This document shows, in pieces, positions 50,167-59,353 of a stretch of 64,000 bases of DNA; position 1 is the first letter of the stretch, and every line of letters begins with the position of its first letter. Position numbers and translations under genes: made by a program. The stretch is from Bradyrhizobium niftali (GTDB taxonomy: Bacteria; Pseudomonadota; Alphaproteobacteria; Rhizobiales; Xanthobacteraceae), in assembly GCF_004571025.1 (NCBI RefSeq), contig NZ_SPQT01000019.1:1-64000 (forward strand), in the 5' to 3' direction. The notes under the pieces were generated by a model. It was not told the DNA's origin, made no database searches, and saw only the letters and a list, made by a program, of their open reading frames with translations.

Positions 50167-51996
50167 CTACGCTACAAAAACGCTTGCGCCGCGATCCGCG
50201 CAACTGACGCGCTCGCGGAAGAAGCCGAAGAGTTCACGGCCGATCCCGACATGCATCGTGGAGAGATCGGCTTGCGCACAGGCTCGCGCGGCCAACTCGC
50301 TCGGGGTGACGAGTACGTCAAGCCGACCGGTGACGGCGTCGAGCCGAATGACGTCGCCATCACGGATCCGCGCAATCGTACCGCCATCCGCTGCTTCAGG
50401 AGTGACGTGAATGGCTGCAGGCACCTTACCCGAGGCGCCTGAAAGCCGCCCATCTGTGACAAGCGCGACTTTCAGTCCGCGATCCTGAAGCACGCCAAGG
50501 AGCGGCATCAGCTTGTGCAGCTCCGGCATGCCGTTCGCCTTTGGACCCTGGAAGCGTATCACCGCGATCATATCACCCGTGAGCTCACCCGCGGCGAAGC
50601 TCCGCTGCAGTTCGTCCTGGCAATCGAAGACGCGAGCCGGGGCTTCGATGACATGGCGTTGCGGTGCGACCGCAGACGTCTTGACGACCGCGCGCCCGAG
50701 ATTGCCCGTCAGAACCTGAAGGCCGCCGGCCGTCTGGAACGGGTCAGCGGTGCCGCGAAGCACGGTTGGATCGCCGGTTCCAGCCGGTCCGTCGCGCCAG
50801 GTCAGCTTGCCCTCGGCATCGAGCAGCGGCTCCTGCAAGTACGCATCGAGCCCGTCGCCGCAAACGGTCAGGACGTCGCGGTGCAGGAGCCCCGCAGCAA
50901 GCAATTCCCGGATCAAGAAGCTCATTCCGCCGGCGGCATGAAAATGGTTCACGTCTGCTGAGCCGTTGGGATAGATCCGCGCGATCAGCGGCGTCACCCG
51001 GGCGAGGTCGGCGAAGTCGTCCCAGGTCAGGGTGAGGCCGGCCGCCGCAGCCATGGCAACCAGATGCAGCGTCAGATTGGTCGAGCCGCCGGTGGCGTGC
51101 AGGCCCACTATGCCGTTGACGAATGCGCGCTCGTCGAGCACGCGGCCAATCGGGATGTATTGATTGCCGAGCGAGGTGATGTCCAATGCTCGCTCGGTCG
51201 CTGCGACAGTCAGCGCATCGCGCAAAGGTGTGTTCGGGTTCACGAATGATGCGCCCGGCAGCTGCAGGCCCATGATCTCCATCAGCATCTGGTTGGTATT
51301 TGCGGTCCCGTAAAAGGTACAGGTCCCCGCGCCATGGTAGGCCTTCGCCTCCGCTTCCAGCAAAGCCTCGCGACCAAGCTTTCCCTCCGCGTAAGCCTGC
51401 CGGATTTTCACTTTCGCGTCGTTGGCAAGGCCCGAAGTCATCGGACCGGATGGAATGAAGACCGCAGGCAAATGCCCGAACGAGAGCGCGCCGATGACGA
51501 GACCTGGCACGATCTTGTCGCATATGCCGAGAAACACCGCGGCGTCGAAGGTCTGATGCGACAGCGCGACCGCGGTGGACAAGGCGATGACCTCGCGCGA
51601 GAACAGCGAGAGCTCCATTCCAGCTTCGCCTTGCGTGATACCGTCGCACATCGCCGGAACGCCGCCGGCGACCTGGGCAACACCACCGGCTGCGCGTGCG
51701 CTCTGCCGGATGAGTTCAGGGAAACGCTCGTAGGGCTGGTGGGCCGAGAGCATGTCGTTGTAGGCCGTGACAATTCCGAGACTGGGGACGTGGCCATCCT
51801 GCATCAGCTGCTTGTCGCGCCCCCCGCAAGCCGCGAAGGCATGAGCCTGGTTGGCGCATCCCAGTCGTCGCCGCACTGGCGTGCTCGCCGCGTTCGCAAT
51901 GCGGTCGAGATAGCGTGCTCGGCTGTCGTGACTGCGCCGAGCGATGCGATCCGTTACTTCGGCGACCCGCGCGTTGATCCTTGCTTCGATGGTCAT
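50167..51996 (-). CDS. edd: Phosphogluconate dehydratase
   Basis: A 609-residue Entner-Doudoroff enzyme that dehydrates 6-phosphogluconate to KDPG. It belongs to the IlvD/Edd family with an iron-sulfur cluster: conserved cysteines in GGVPAMCDGITQGEAGME, VFLGICDKIVPG and GAGTCTFYGTANTNQMLMEI. The C-terminal VTDGRLSGASGKVPAAIHVT is also diagnostic. The length matches Edd (about 600). It lies 49 bases after zwf in the order kinase-zwf-edd. KDPG aldolase (eda) and 6-phosphogluconolactonase (pgl) are not in the window. Confidence 0.95.
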   Translation of the reverse strand: MTIEARINARVAEVTDRIARRSHDSRARYLDRIANAASTPVRRRLGCANQAHAFAACGGRDKQLMQDGHVPSLGIVTAYNDMLSAHQPYERFPELIRQSARAAGGVAQVAGGVPAMCDGITQGEAGMELSLFSREVIALSTAVALSHQTFDAAVFLGICDKIVPGLVIGALSFGHLPAVFIPSGPMTSGLANDAKVKIRQAYAEGKLGREALLEAEAKAYHGAGTCTFYGTANTNQMLMEIMGLQLPGASFVNPNTPLRDALTVAATERALDITSLGNQYIPIGRVLDERAFVNGIVGLHATGGSTNLTLHLVAMAAAAGLTLTWDDFADLARVTPLIARIYPNGSADVNHFHAAGGMSFLIRELLAAGLLHRDVLTVCGDGLDAYLQEPLLDAEGKLTWRDGPAGTGDPTVLRGTADPFQTAGGLQVLTGNLGRAVVKTSAVAPQRHVIEAPARVFDCQDELQRSFAAGELTGDMIAVIRFQGPKANGMPELHKLMPLLGVLQDRGLKVALVTDGRLSGASGKVPAAIHVTPEAADGGTIARIRDGDVIRLDAVTGRLDVLVTPSELAARACAQADLSTMHVGIGRELFGFFRERVSCADRGASVFVA

Positions 51997-52045
51997 ACAA
52001 GCCTCCTGGTTGCGGACTGAGCATCGGCGATGCGCTGCTCCGTGG

Positions 52046-53590
52046 TCACGGACCGTCCTCCATCCATGTCCGGCCGTCGCGTTCGATCAGTGCGACGGCA
52101 GCGGAGGGGCCCCAGCTGCCGGCGACGTAGGGACGCGGGAGATCATTCATCTGGCTCCATGCCTGACGGATCGGATCGATCCAGCGCCATGCCGCTTCCA
52201 CTTCGTCCCGTCGCATGAACAAGGTGGCGTTTCCGCGGACCACATCCATCAGCAGCCGTTCGTAAGCGTCAGGCACCGAGACGTCGAACGCTTCCGCAAA
52301 GCTCATGTCGAGGGGGACATACTGCAACCGCATGCCGCCCGATCCAGGCTCCTTGATCATCAGCCAGAGCTTGATTCCCTCGTCCGGCTGCAGGCGGATC
52401 ACGAGCCGCGTCTGCAAAGCCTTTCCGCAATCCGAATTGAAGATCGAATGCGGAACTTTCCTGAAGGTCACGACGATCTCGGAACTGCGCTGCTGCAGTC
52501 GCTTTCCCGTGCGCAGGTAAAAGGGAACGCCGGTCCAGCGCCAGTTCGCAACGGCGACCTTGAGCGCGACGAAGGTTTCGGTCGAGCTCTGGCGATTGTC
52601 GATCTCGTCCGCATAACCCGGAACCGCAACGCCGCTGCATGCGCCGGCGCGGTATTGACCCGGCACGGTCAGGAATGCCGCGTTTGTCTCATCGATGCGC
52701 TCGAGCGATTTCAGGATCTTGAGCTTCTCGTCGCGTACGGCGTCGGCTTCGAGCGAATGTGGCGGCTCCATCGCCACCAGACAGAGCAGTTGTAGAAGGT
52801 GATTCTGAACCATGTCGCGCAGGGCGCCGGACTTGTCGTAGTACGTGCCGCGTTCCTCCACGCCGATGGATTCGGCGACCGTAATCTGCACATGGTCGAT
52901 GTGGGCGGCATTCCATAGCGGTTCGAACAATGCGTTGGCGAACCGTAGTGCCATCAAATTCTGCACCGTCTCCTTGCCGAGATAGTGATCGATCCGGTAG
53001 ACGCGTTCCTCCGGAAAAATCATGCCGACGGTCTGATTGAACCGGATTGCGGATTCGAGATCCTTGCCGATCGGCTTCTCGATAACGATGCGGGAATCGC
53101 CTTTCGAAAGACCGTAGTGCCCCAGCCTTTCGCAGATCGGTCCGAATAGATGCGGGGCCGTCGCCAGATAATGGACCTGAACGCGGTCGGCGTAGGCCGA
53201 CAGGGCGGCTGCGAGTTCGGTCCAACCGTTCTCGCCTTCTGCATCGGCAGCCATGTAGGAGATGCGGGCCAGGAAGCGATCGAGTTCGGGTCCCGTCGTT
53301 TCCGATTCAGGCACATGCTTCACGATAGACGCGCGCATCAGAGCGAGGAAATCATCCCGCGACATCGCGCCGCGCGCGACGCCGAGAATGGCTGCTTCAT
53401 CCGGCAGTTGGCCCGCAAAATCGCGCCGAAACAGCGCCGGCAACAGCTTGCGGCGCGCGAGATCGCCGGTCGCGCCGAAAACCGTCAGGACGAAGGGAGC
53501 CACCGGGATGACGCGGCTGGTCAGACCGGAGCCTTGCTCAATTCGATCCCTGCTGATGTGCCGCATTGCGTCCGTCACTCTGTCAAGCAT
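52046..53590 (-). CDS. zwf: Glucose-6-phosphate 1-dehydrogenase
   Basis: A 514-residue enzyme oxidising glucose-6-P to the lactone with NADP. The nucleotide motif FGATGDLARRKLLP (38-51), VIEKPIGKD and the active-site signature RIDHYLGKETVQN (199-211) are intact. I placed the start at ATG 53590, overlapping the kinase gene by 16 bases; ATG 53566 (506 residues) is a reasonable alternative. The long open frame upstream is a shadow of the kinase. It is the second gene of kinase-zwf-edd and supplies NADPH and the Entner-Doudoroff flux. Confidence 0.95.
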   Translation of the reverse strand: MLDRVTDAMRHISRDRIEQGSGLTSRVIPVAPFVLTVFGATGDLARRKLLPALFRRDFAGQLPDEAAILGVARGAMSRDDFLALMRASIVKHVPESETTGPELDRFLARISYMAADAEGENGWTELAAALSAYADRVQVHYLATAPHLFGPICERLGHYGLSKGDSRIVIEKPIGKDLESAIRFNQTVGMIFPEERVYRIDHYLGKETVQNLMALRFANALFEPLWNAAHIDHVQITVAESIGVEERGTYYDKSGALRDMVQNHLLQLLCLVAMEPPHSLEADAVRDEKLKILKSLERIDETNAAFLTVPGQYRAGACSGVAVPGYADEIDNRQSSTETFVALKVAVANWRWTGVPFYLRTGKRLQQRSSEIVVTFRKVPHSIFNSDCGKALQTRLVIRLQPDEGIKLWLMIKEPGSGGMRLQYVPLDMSFAEAFDVSVPDAYERLLMDVVRGNATLFMRRDEVEAAWRWIDPIRQAWSQMNDLPRPYVAGSWGPSAAVALIERDGRTWMEDGP

Positions 53591-54534
53591 GGCTGCGTGC
53601 TCCCATCGATATCGGCGGTGGTCGGCAGGTCGGCGCCATCGCGTGAAACCGTGACGGCGGCGGCGGCCATCCCGTAAGTGAGCAGTTCGCGGATTGCCGC
53701 CTCGTCGAGCGCCGCGATGGCGTCGGGATGGAGCCGCCCGGTTTTGGCAAGCTGCGCAAGCAGCGCGGCGTGGAATGTGTCGCCGGCGCCCACGGTGTCG
53801 CGCACGACCACTGAGCGACCGGGGACCGATACGCTTCCAGTGGCGCAGAAGGCGGTTGCCCCCTTCGCTCCCTCGGTCACCACGACCAGCCGCGCGCCGC
53901 ACTTTTGCCAGTAGGCGGCTGCATCGGCAATTGAGACGCGACCACCCCACGCAAGGCGAACGTCCTCGTCACTCGCCTTGATCATTGTAGCCGTCCGGTA
54001 GAAGCGTTCCGCGGCGACGACCCAGCTTTTCATGTCGCCGACGACAGTCGAACGGACGTTCGGATCAACGCTGATGACGCGGCGCCCATGTTCGCGTTGG
54101 GCGAGTGCGGCAAACGTGGTGCCGACCGGCTCGACGGCCATGGAATAGGAGCCGAAGGTCAAAGCCCTGATGTCGTCGGGCAACGCGCCGGGCAGATGAG
54201 CGGGCAGGAGCGAGCGATCTGCTGCACCTTCGCCATGGAAAGTGTAGTTCGGCTGGCCGTCATCGGCGGTCGCCACGATCGAAATAGGGGAAGGCCGATC
54301 GATGCGCACGAGAAAACGACCGTCCACACCTTCGCGAGCGAGGCGGTCCGCGAGGAACGCGCCGAAATGATCGCGCGAGATGCCGCTCAGGAAGGCCGTT
54401 CGAACACCGAGGCGAGCAAGGCCAACAGCGACATTGAAGGGAGAGCCACCGGCAACGGCATGGGTCGACATTTCCGGCCCGCCGGGCACCCTCACAAACA
54501 GATCGATCAGGGCTTCGCCACAGACAAGAATCAC
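53575..54534 (-). CDS. PfkB-family carbohydrate kinase, probable fructokinase
   Basis: A 319-residue ribokinase-fold sugar kinase. The N-terminal signature is AGGSPFNVAVGLARLG, and the C-terminal ATP/anion-hole motif DTVGAGDTFHAALL carries the catalytic Asp. Residues TAFLSGISRDHFG and VSVDPNVR-like stretches are typical of fructokinases. Position next to zwf and edd and beside an frcBCA-like transporter makes fructose the likely substrate; 2-keto-3-deoxygluconate kinase is the main alternative. It overlaps zwf and follows the ROK regulator by 118 bases on the same strand. Confidence 0.88.
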   Translation of the reverse strand: MILVCGEALIDLFVRVPGGPEMSTHAVAGGSPFNVAVGLARLGVRTAFLSGISRDHFGAFLADRLAREGVDGRFLVRIDRPSPISIVATADDGQPNYTFHGEGAADRSLLPAHLPGALPDDIRALTFGSYSMAVEPVGTTFAALAQREHGRRVISVDPNVRSTVVGDMKSWVVAAERFYRTATMIKASDEDVRLAWGGRVSIADAAAYWQKCGARLVVVTEGAKGATAFCATGSVSVPGRSVVVRDTVGAGDTFHAALLAQLAKTGRLHPDAIAALDEAAIRELLTYGMAAAAVTVSRDGADLPTTADIDGSTQPCLTE

Positions 54535-54652
54535 GATGCGTCACCCTGGTTCATCACGACAAGCCTCTGGGCGGTTGGGCACTTGCGGGAAACGGGATCC
54601 GCGCCAGGCACGTTGCTGCGCTCGAAGCGGAGAGCCATGTCGTTGACCATGC

Positions 54653-55942
54653 TCAATCCTTGAAGAGGACGTCGTAATCGCGGGCGAACGCCGCGAGCAA
54701 CGGCAAGGCCGCGCCGCCGATTGCGCGTGCATCACGGCCGATTGAGCCTTCCACCACCGCAGCGTCGGTGAGGCCCTGTCGGTCCATGCGGGCCCAATGT
54801 TCGTTTGTGCGCTCGACGAGACGGCGGCGCACATCGACCGGAAAGGCCCCGTCGATGATGACGGCTTCAAAGTCGATCACGGCGAGTAATGCAGCGACTG
54901 CCTGCGCCAGGGCCTCCGCTGCCGCAGCAATCCACGCTTCGAGCGGATCCGCAAAACTCGACCAATCGTCCGGTGAGAGCCAGATGTCGGTGCCGCGTTG
55001 ACCGGCGGCGATCACTCGGCGCTCCAACTGATAGATGGAGGCGGTGCGGATCAACTGCTGAAGGCTTGTCTCACCGTTTTCCTCCCGTCGCATGATCGGC
55101 ATGGACCCGAGCGCGCCGGCATTGCCGCTGCGACCCGGGAACAGGCTGCCATTCAGAACGATGCCGCCGCCGATGAAGGCGCCGATGTAGAAGTAGGCGA
55201 AATCCCGGTACGCCGCGCCGGCAGCGAAGGTGAGTTCGGCCGCACATGCCGAAGTCGCGTCGTTGCACACACGGACCGGCCAAGGGGCGAAGCGGCGCGA
55301 CAGTTCAGCGGCAACGTTGAAGTCACGCCACTTGTCGAGCGCGCCGGGTGGTGTCTGCAGATCGGCTTCCCAGTTCCACAATTCAAATGGCATTGCGACG
55401 CCAATGCCGCTGATCCTGCCGTGCTGGGCTTCTGGCAGTTCGGCGACAAGGCCCGGCATCTCGCGTTCCGCAAATGCCATGATCTCTTCGGGCGCCGGGA
55501 AGGAATAGATCATGCGTCGCCTGGCTCGGATGCCGGCGGTGAAGTCCATCAAGACCAGATCGGAACTGCGCCGGCCGATCATGAGCCCGAGACCGAAAGC
55601 GCCGTCCGGATTGAGCGAATAGGGGACGGAGGGTTGGCCGATGCGGCCTCGCTGCGGTTCGCCCGCAAGCAGCAGCCCATCGGCTTCCAGCCGATTGATG
55701 ATCACGGTCGTGGTTTGAGTCGAAAGGCCGGTGAGGCGTGCGATCTCGACCTTGCCGAGACTGCGATGGCGCCGAATGAGGGAAAGGATCAGGCGCTCGT
55801 TGTACAGTCTCACGCCCGTCTGGGTGGTGCCGCGGCTGTCGCCGGGCAAAGCCACCGGTGCGCCCGCAAGCGGTGCTGTTTCTTCCATCCTCGGCTCCGC
55901 CAAACTCCGGGAATCTGTCGTCGCGACAGTTCTGTTGGCCAT
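54653..55942 (-). CDS. ROK-family transcriptional regulator (probable fructose regulon repressor)
   Basis: A 429-residue ROK regulator. An N-terminal winged HTH (about 45-105: NERLILSLIRRHRSLGKVEI, ARLTGLSTQTTTVIINRLEA) precedes the sugar-kinase-like domain with CNDATSACAAELTFAAG and FAYFYIGAFIGGGIVLNGSL. The CxCGxxGCxE zinc motif is not present (the region reads GNAGALGSMPI), so zinc binding is doubtful. The start may be ATG 55942 or 55888. It is divergent from frcB and upstream of kinase-zwf-edd, so it probably represses both in the absence of its sugar. Confidence 0.9.
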   Translation of the reverse strand: MANRTVATTDSRSLAEPRMEETAPLAGAPVALPGDSRGTTQTGVRLYNERLILSLIRRHRSLGKVEIARLTGLSTQTTTVIINRLEADGLLLAGEPQRGRIGQPSVPYSLNPDGAFGLGLMIGRRSSDLVLMDFTAGIRARRRMIYSFPAPEEIMAFAEREMPGLVAELPEAQHGRISGIGVAMPFELWNWEADLQTPPGALDKWRDFNVAAELSRRFAPWPVRVCNDATSACAAELTFAAGAAYRDFAYFYIGAFIGGGIVLNGSLFPGRSGNAGALGSMPIMRREENGETSLQQLIRTASIYQLERRVIAAGQRGTDIWLSPDDWSSFADPLEAWIAAAAEALAQAVAALLAVIDFEAVIIDGAFPVDVRRRLVERTNEHWARMDRQGLTDAAVVEGSIGRDARAIGGAALPLLAAFARDYDVLFKD

Positions 55943-55993
55943 TCCCCGGCAGTTGGCACGCTACAATGGACGCAGTCGAGAGCTGCGTCAATT

Positions 55994-56014
55994 AATAAAT
56001 CGGGATGATTTATT
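55994..56014. promoter_or_regulatory. Candidate ROK operator between regulator and frcB
   Basis: AATAAATC and GATTTATT form perfect 8-base arms around GGGAT in an otherwise GC-rich gap, 95 bases before frcB. Mlc/NagC-type ROK regulators recognise AT-rich inverted repeats of this form. It may also cover a promoter. Confidence 0.65.
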
Positions 56015-56108
56015 TATTGACAGGGCCGTTCGCAGCTCCTTAGGATGGGCAGCTACACGCGGTCGAAACCGCGCAGGCCAACAAAAACGTCCAACGGAGA
56101 GGGAATAG

Positions 56109-57128
56109 ATGCGTCATTCACTTGGACTGTTCACAGCGTTCGCGCTTGCTCTGGGCACCACCGGCAGTTTCGCTGCCGACAAACCGATCGTGGGTCTCAT
56201 CACCAAGACCAACACCAATCCGTTCTTCGTGAAGATGAAGGCCGGCGCCGACGAGGCAGCGAAGGCGAATGACGTCGAGCTGCGCTCGTTTGCCGGAAAG
56301 GTCGACGGCGACAACGAGAGCCAGGTGGCGGCCATTGAGAACCTGATCGCCGCCGGTGCCAAAGGCATCCTGATCACACCGAACGACTCCCGCGCCATCG
56401 TTCCGGCTGTCGAGAAGGCACGCGCCGCCGGCATTTTGGTCATTGCTCTTGATACCCCGCTCGATCCGGCGAGTGCGGCGGATGCGACGTTTGCAACGGA
56501 CAATTTCCTGGCGGGTCAAATGATCGGCCAATGGGCCGCCAAGACGCTGGGGGCCAAGGCGGCATCGGCGAAGATTGCGCTGCTCGACCTCAACGTGAAC
56601 CAGATCTCGGTCGATGTCGCCCGCGACCAGGGCTTTCTGAAAGGCTTTGGCATTGACCTCGGCAACCCCGCCAAGATCGGCGACGAGAAGGATGCGCGCA
56701 TCGTCGGTCATGATGTGACGCTCGGCAGCGAGGAGGGCGGCCGCAAGGCGATGGAGAATTTGCTGCAGAAGGATCCCGGCATCTCGCTCGTCTACACCAT
56801 CAACGAGCCTGCGGCGGCGGGAGCTTATGAGGCTCTGCGCTCGGTCGGGCGCGACAAGGACGTGCTGATCGTTTCCGTCGACGGCGGTTGCCCCGGCGTG
56901 CGCAACGTGAAGGACGGCGTCATCGGCGCCACCTCCATGCAGTTCCCGCTGCTGATGGCGGCGAAAGGTGTTGAAGCAGTGAAGGCCTTCGCTTCTGGCG
57001 GCGGCAAGCCGAAGGCCTCGCCGGGCCTGGACTTCGTCAACACCGGTGTCGAGCTCGTTACCGACAAGCCGGTCGGCGAGATGCCGTCGATCGACAGCGC
57101 CGCCGCCTTGAAGAAGTGCTGGGGCTGA
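56109..57128 (+). CDS. frcB: Sugar ABC transporter substrate-binding protein (FrcB-like)
   Basis: A 339-residue ribose-binding-type periplasmic protein. The signal peptide is RHSLGLFTAFALALGTTGSF with cleavage after FA. The mature start KPIVGLITKTNTNPFFVKMK, then AAGAKGILITPNDSRAIVPA and VALDTP-like loops, are typical of the cluster B sugar-binding fold. The gene order with frcC and a single-domain frcA, beside a ROK regulator and PfkB kinase, matches the rhizobial fructose uptake system; related mannose or ribose uptake is possible. CGGAGAGGGAATAG precedes the ATG. Confidence 0.87.
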   Translation: MRHSLGLFTAFALALGTTGSFAADKPIVGLITKTNTNPFFVKMKAGADEAAKANDVELRSFAGKVDGDNESQVAAIENLIAAGAKGILITPNDSRAIVPAVEKARAAGILVIALDTPLDPASAADATFATDNFLAGQMIGQWAAKTLGAKAASAKIALLDLNVNQISVDVARDQGFLKGFGIDLGNPAKIGDEKDARIVGHDVTLGSEEGGRKAMENLLQKDPGISLVYTINEPAAAGAYEALRSVGRDKDVLIVSVDGGCPGVRNVKDGVIGATSMQFPLLMAAKGVEAVKAFASGGGKPKASPGLDFVNTGVELVTDKPVGEMPSIDSAAALKKCWG

Positions 57129-57160
57129 TCCCACTCCTGACTTGTTGCCGATGGCAAGGA

Positions 57161-57186
57161 CTGGCGCCCCATGATCTGGGCGCCAG
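57161..57186 (+). other. Intercistronic stem-loop between frcB and frcC
   Basis: CTGGCGCCC and GGGCGCCAG form a perfect 9-bp stem with an 8-base loop. A smaller hairpin (TTGCC-GAT-GGCAA) lies just before it. These probably stabilise frcB mRNA or limit read-through, so that the binding protein exceeds the membrane subunits. Confidence 0.65.
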
Positions 57187-57247
57187 ATAACGCCGGCGAA
57201 GCTCGCCCGAGATTGGCAGGTCTCCACATGCAACGAGGAAAACGGCC

Positions 57248-58330
57248 ATGACTGATATCGGCAGTAGCCGCCCGGCTGCCCAGGCCTTCGAGCTTGTGCT
57301 CGACAAGGGCGAGAGCCGTGTCGCCGAATTCGAAGTCCGTGCAAGATCTCCGCTGCAGAAGCTTCAGCACTTCCTGCACGCCAATCCGACGGCCGTGCCG
57401 GCAATTGTGCTCCTGCTCAGCGTTGCCGCGTTCGGCTTTACCGTCGGCTCGCGTTTTCTGTCGATGTTCAACCTGTCGCTGATCATCCAGCAGGTCACGA
57501 TCATCGGCGTGATCGGGGCGGCGCAGACGTTGATCGTGATCACCGCCGGCATTGATTTGTCGGTCGGGGCCATCATGGTGCTGTGCTCCGTCATCATGGG
57601 CAAGCTCGCGGTCACGATGGGACTGCCGGCTCCGATCGCGTTCGTTGTCGGTGTCGCCGCAGGCGCCGGCTGCGGCGTGGTCAACGGTGCACTCGTGACC
57701 CGGCTCAAGCTGCCGCCCTTCATCGTAACGCTTGGGACGTGGTCGATCTTTTTCGCTCTCAACCTTTGGTATTCAGCGTCTGAGACTATCCGTTCGCAGG
57801 AAGTCGCGAAGATCGCCCCGTTGCTCCAGGCACTGGGAACGTCGGTGAACATTTTTGGCGCCCGTTTCACCTACGGCTCCTTCTTCATGCTCGGACTCGT
57901 GGCATTGATCTGGTTCGTGCTGAATCGTACGGCCTTCGGGCGCCATCTTTATGCGGTGGGCGACGATCCCGATGCGGCGCGGCTTGCCGGCATCCAAACC
58001 GACCGCATCCTCTTCAGCGTCTATGTGATCGCCGGCGTGATTTGCGCGCTCGGTGCGTGGGCATTGATCGGGCGCATTGGGTCGATCAGCCCGCAGGCCG
58101 GCCAGACGGCCAATTTGGACAGCATCACGGCGGTGGTCGTCGGTGGTGCCAGCCTGTTCGGCGGGCGTGGTTCGATTGTCGGCACGCTGATCGGCGCCCT
58201 CATCGTCGGCGTATTTCGCAACGGGCTTGCCTTGTCCGATGTCGACGTGCTCTGGCAGGAATTCGCCGTCGGCTGGCTGATCATCATCGCAGTCGCACTC
58301 GATCAATGGATTCGCAAGGTGTCGGCATGA
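57248..58330 (+). CDS. frcC: Sugar ABC transporter permease (FrcC-like)
   Basis: A 360-residue RbsC-type permease with about ten membrane segments after a 45-residue cytoplasmic N-terminus. The signature regions are GAAQTLIVITAGIDLSVGAI, PPFIVTLGTWSIFFALNLWY, GRHLYAVGDDPDAARLAGI and TAVVVGGASLFGGRGSIVGT. The length equals that of rhizobial FrcC as I recall it. GAGGAAAACGGCC precedes the ATG. It overlaps frcA by 4 bases. Confidence 0.9.
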   Translation: MTDIGSSRPAAQAFELVLDKGESRVAEFEVRARSPLQKLQHFLHANPTAVPAIVLLLSVAAFGFTVGSRFLSMFNLSLIIQQVTIIGVIGAAQTLIVITAGIDLSVGAIMVLCSVIMGKLAVTMGLPAPIAFVVGVAAGAGCGVVNGALVTRLKLPPFIVTLGTWSIFFALNLWYSASETIRSQEVAKIAPLLQALGTSVNIFGARFTYGSFFMLGLVALIWFVLNRTAFGRHLYAVGDDPDAARLAGIQTDRILFSVYVIAGVICALGAWALIGRIGSISPQAGQTANLDSITAVVVGGASLFGGRGSIVGTLIGALIVGVFRNGLALSDVDVLWQEFAVGWLIIIAVALDQWIRKVSA

Positions 58331-59124
58331 GCGCAAAACCGAACGTTCCCGGGGTAACACCGCTCCTGCAGGCGCGCGGATTGAACAAGCGCTATGGCCG
58401 CGTGACGGCGCTCGATCACGCCGACTTCGATCTCTATCCGGGCGAAATCCTGGCCGTGATCGGAGACAATGGCGCCGGAAAATCATCGCTGATCCGCGCG
58501 CTCTCGGGCGCACTCGTTCCGGACGCCGGCGAGATCAAGCTGGCCGGCATGCCAGTCGCATTCCGCTCGCCGCTCGACGCTCAGGCGGCCGGCATCGAGA
58601 CGGTCTATCAAACGCTCGCACTGTCTCCGAGTTTGTCAATCGCCGACAACATGTTTCTCGGCCGCGAGCTGCGCCGGCCGGGTCCGCTCGGCACGATCTG
58701 CCGCATGCTCGATCGCAAGGCCATGCAGCGCATCGCGCGCGAGAAGCTCACCGAGCTTGGCCTCATGACCGTGCAGAGCATCAACCAGCGCGTCGAGACC
58801 TTGTCGGGCGGTCAACGCCAGGGCGTGGCGGTGGCAAGGGCCGCGGCATTCGGCTCGCGCGTGGTGATCATGGACGAGCCGACCGCGGCGCTCGGGGTCA
58901 AGGAATCGCGTCGTGTGCTGGAACTGATCCTCGATGTGCGACGGCGCGGCGTTTCGGTGGTCTTGATCAGCCACAACATGCCGCATGTGTTCGAGATCGC
59001 CGATCGCATCCATATCCATCGACTCGGTCGGCGGCTCACGGTGATCGATCCCAAGGCATACACGATGTCGGATGCGGTCGCCTTCATGACCGGCGCGCGG
59101 GCGCCCATCGAAGTTGCGGCGTGA
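58327..59124 (+). CDS. frcA: Sugar ABC transporter ATP-binding protein (FrcA-like)
   Basis: A 265-residue ATPase with a single nucleotide-binding domain, unlike the duplicated RbsA/AraG type and like FrcA. Walker A GDNGAGKSS (46-54), signature LSGGQRQGVAVARAAA (159-174), Walker B VVIMDEPTAALG (179-190) and the switch His in SHNMPHVFEIADRIH are intact. The ATG at 58327 overlaps the frcC stop as ATGA; the long open frame upstream is a shadow of frcC. It ends the operon, converging on the small gene at 59143. Confidence 0.92.
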   Translation: MSAKPNVPGVTPLLQARGLNKRYGRVTALDHADFDLYPGEILAVIGDNGAGKSSLIRALSGALVPDAGEIKLAGMPVAFRSPLDAQAAGIETVYQTLALSPSLSIADNMFLGRELRRPGPLGTICRMLDRKAMQRIAREKLTELGLMTVQSINQRVETLSGGQRQGVAVARAAAFGSRVVIMDEPTAALGVKESRRVLELILDVRRRGVSVVLISHNMPHVFEIADRIHIHRLGRRLTVIDPKAYTMSDAVAFMTGARAPIEVAA

Positions 59125-59142
59125 CGGCCGTGGATTGTCGAT

Positions 59143-59346
59143 TCACTCGTCAATCACGACCACATAGTCTGCATGAAGAGTGATCGGAGCCTTCGATCCG
59201 TCGAGAACCACACGGAGACTCTTCGGGTAATATCCAACGCCAACCACCCTCCCAGTCTTTCCAGCCAAGCGAGGGCCCGCCGTGGGCTTCACCTGAATAC
59301 GCGACCCCGGTGGAAACCTGGGGTTGGTTTGGGTCGATCCTGACAT
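59143..59346 (-). CDS. Small KOW/SH3-like protein (67 aa)
   Basis: A 67-residue soluble protein: FPPGSRIQVKPTAGPRLAGK, then TGRVVGVGYYPKSLRVVLDG. The PGSRIQV and GKTGRVVGV pattern is that of a KOW-type small beta-barrel, as used in nucleic-acid or protein contacts. It is similar in type, not in sequence, to the protein at 15648-15827. It lies 7 bases downstream of the DsrE-like gene on the same strand and could be co-transcribed with it. Confidence 0.65.
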   Translation of the reverse strand: MSGSTQTNPRFPPGSRIQVKPTAGPRLAGKTGRVVGVGYYPKSLRVVLDGSKAPITLHADYVVVIDE

Positions 59347-59353
59347 GGCTGGC

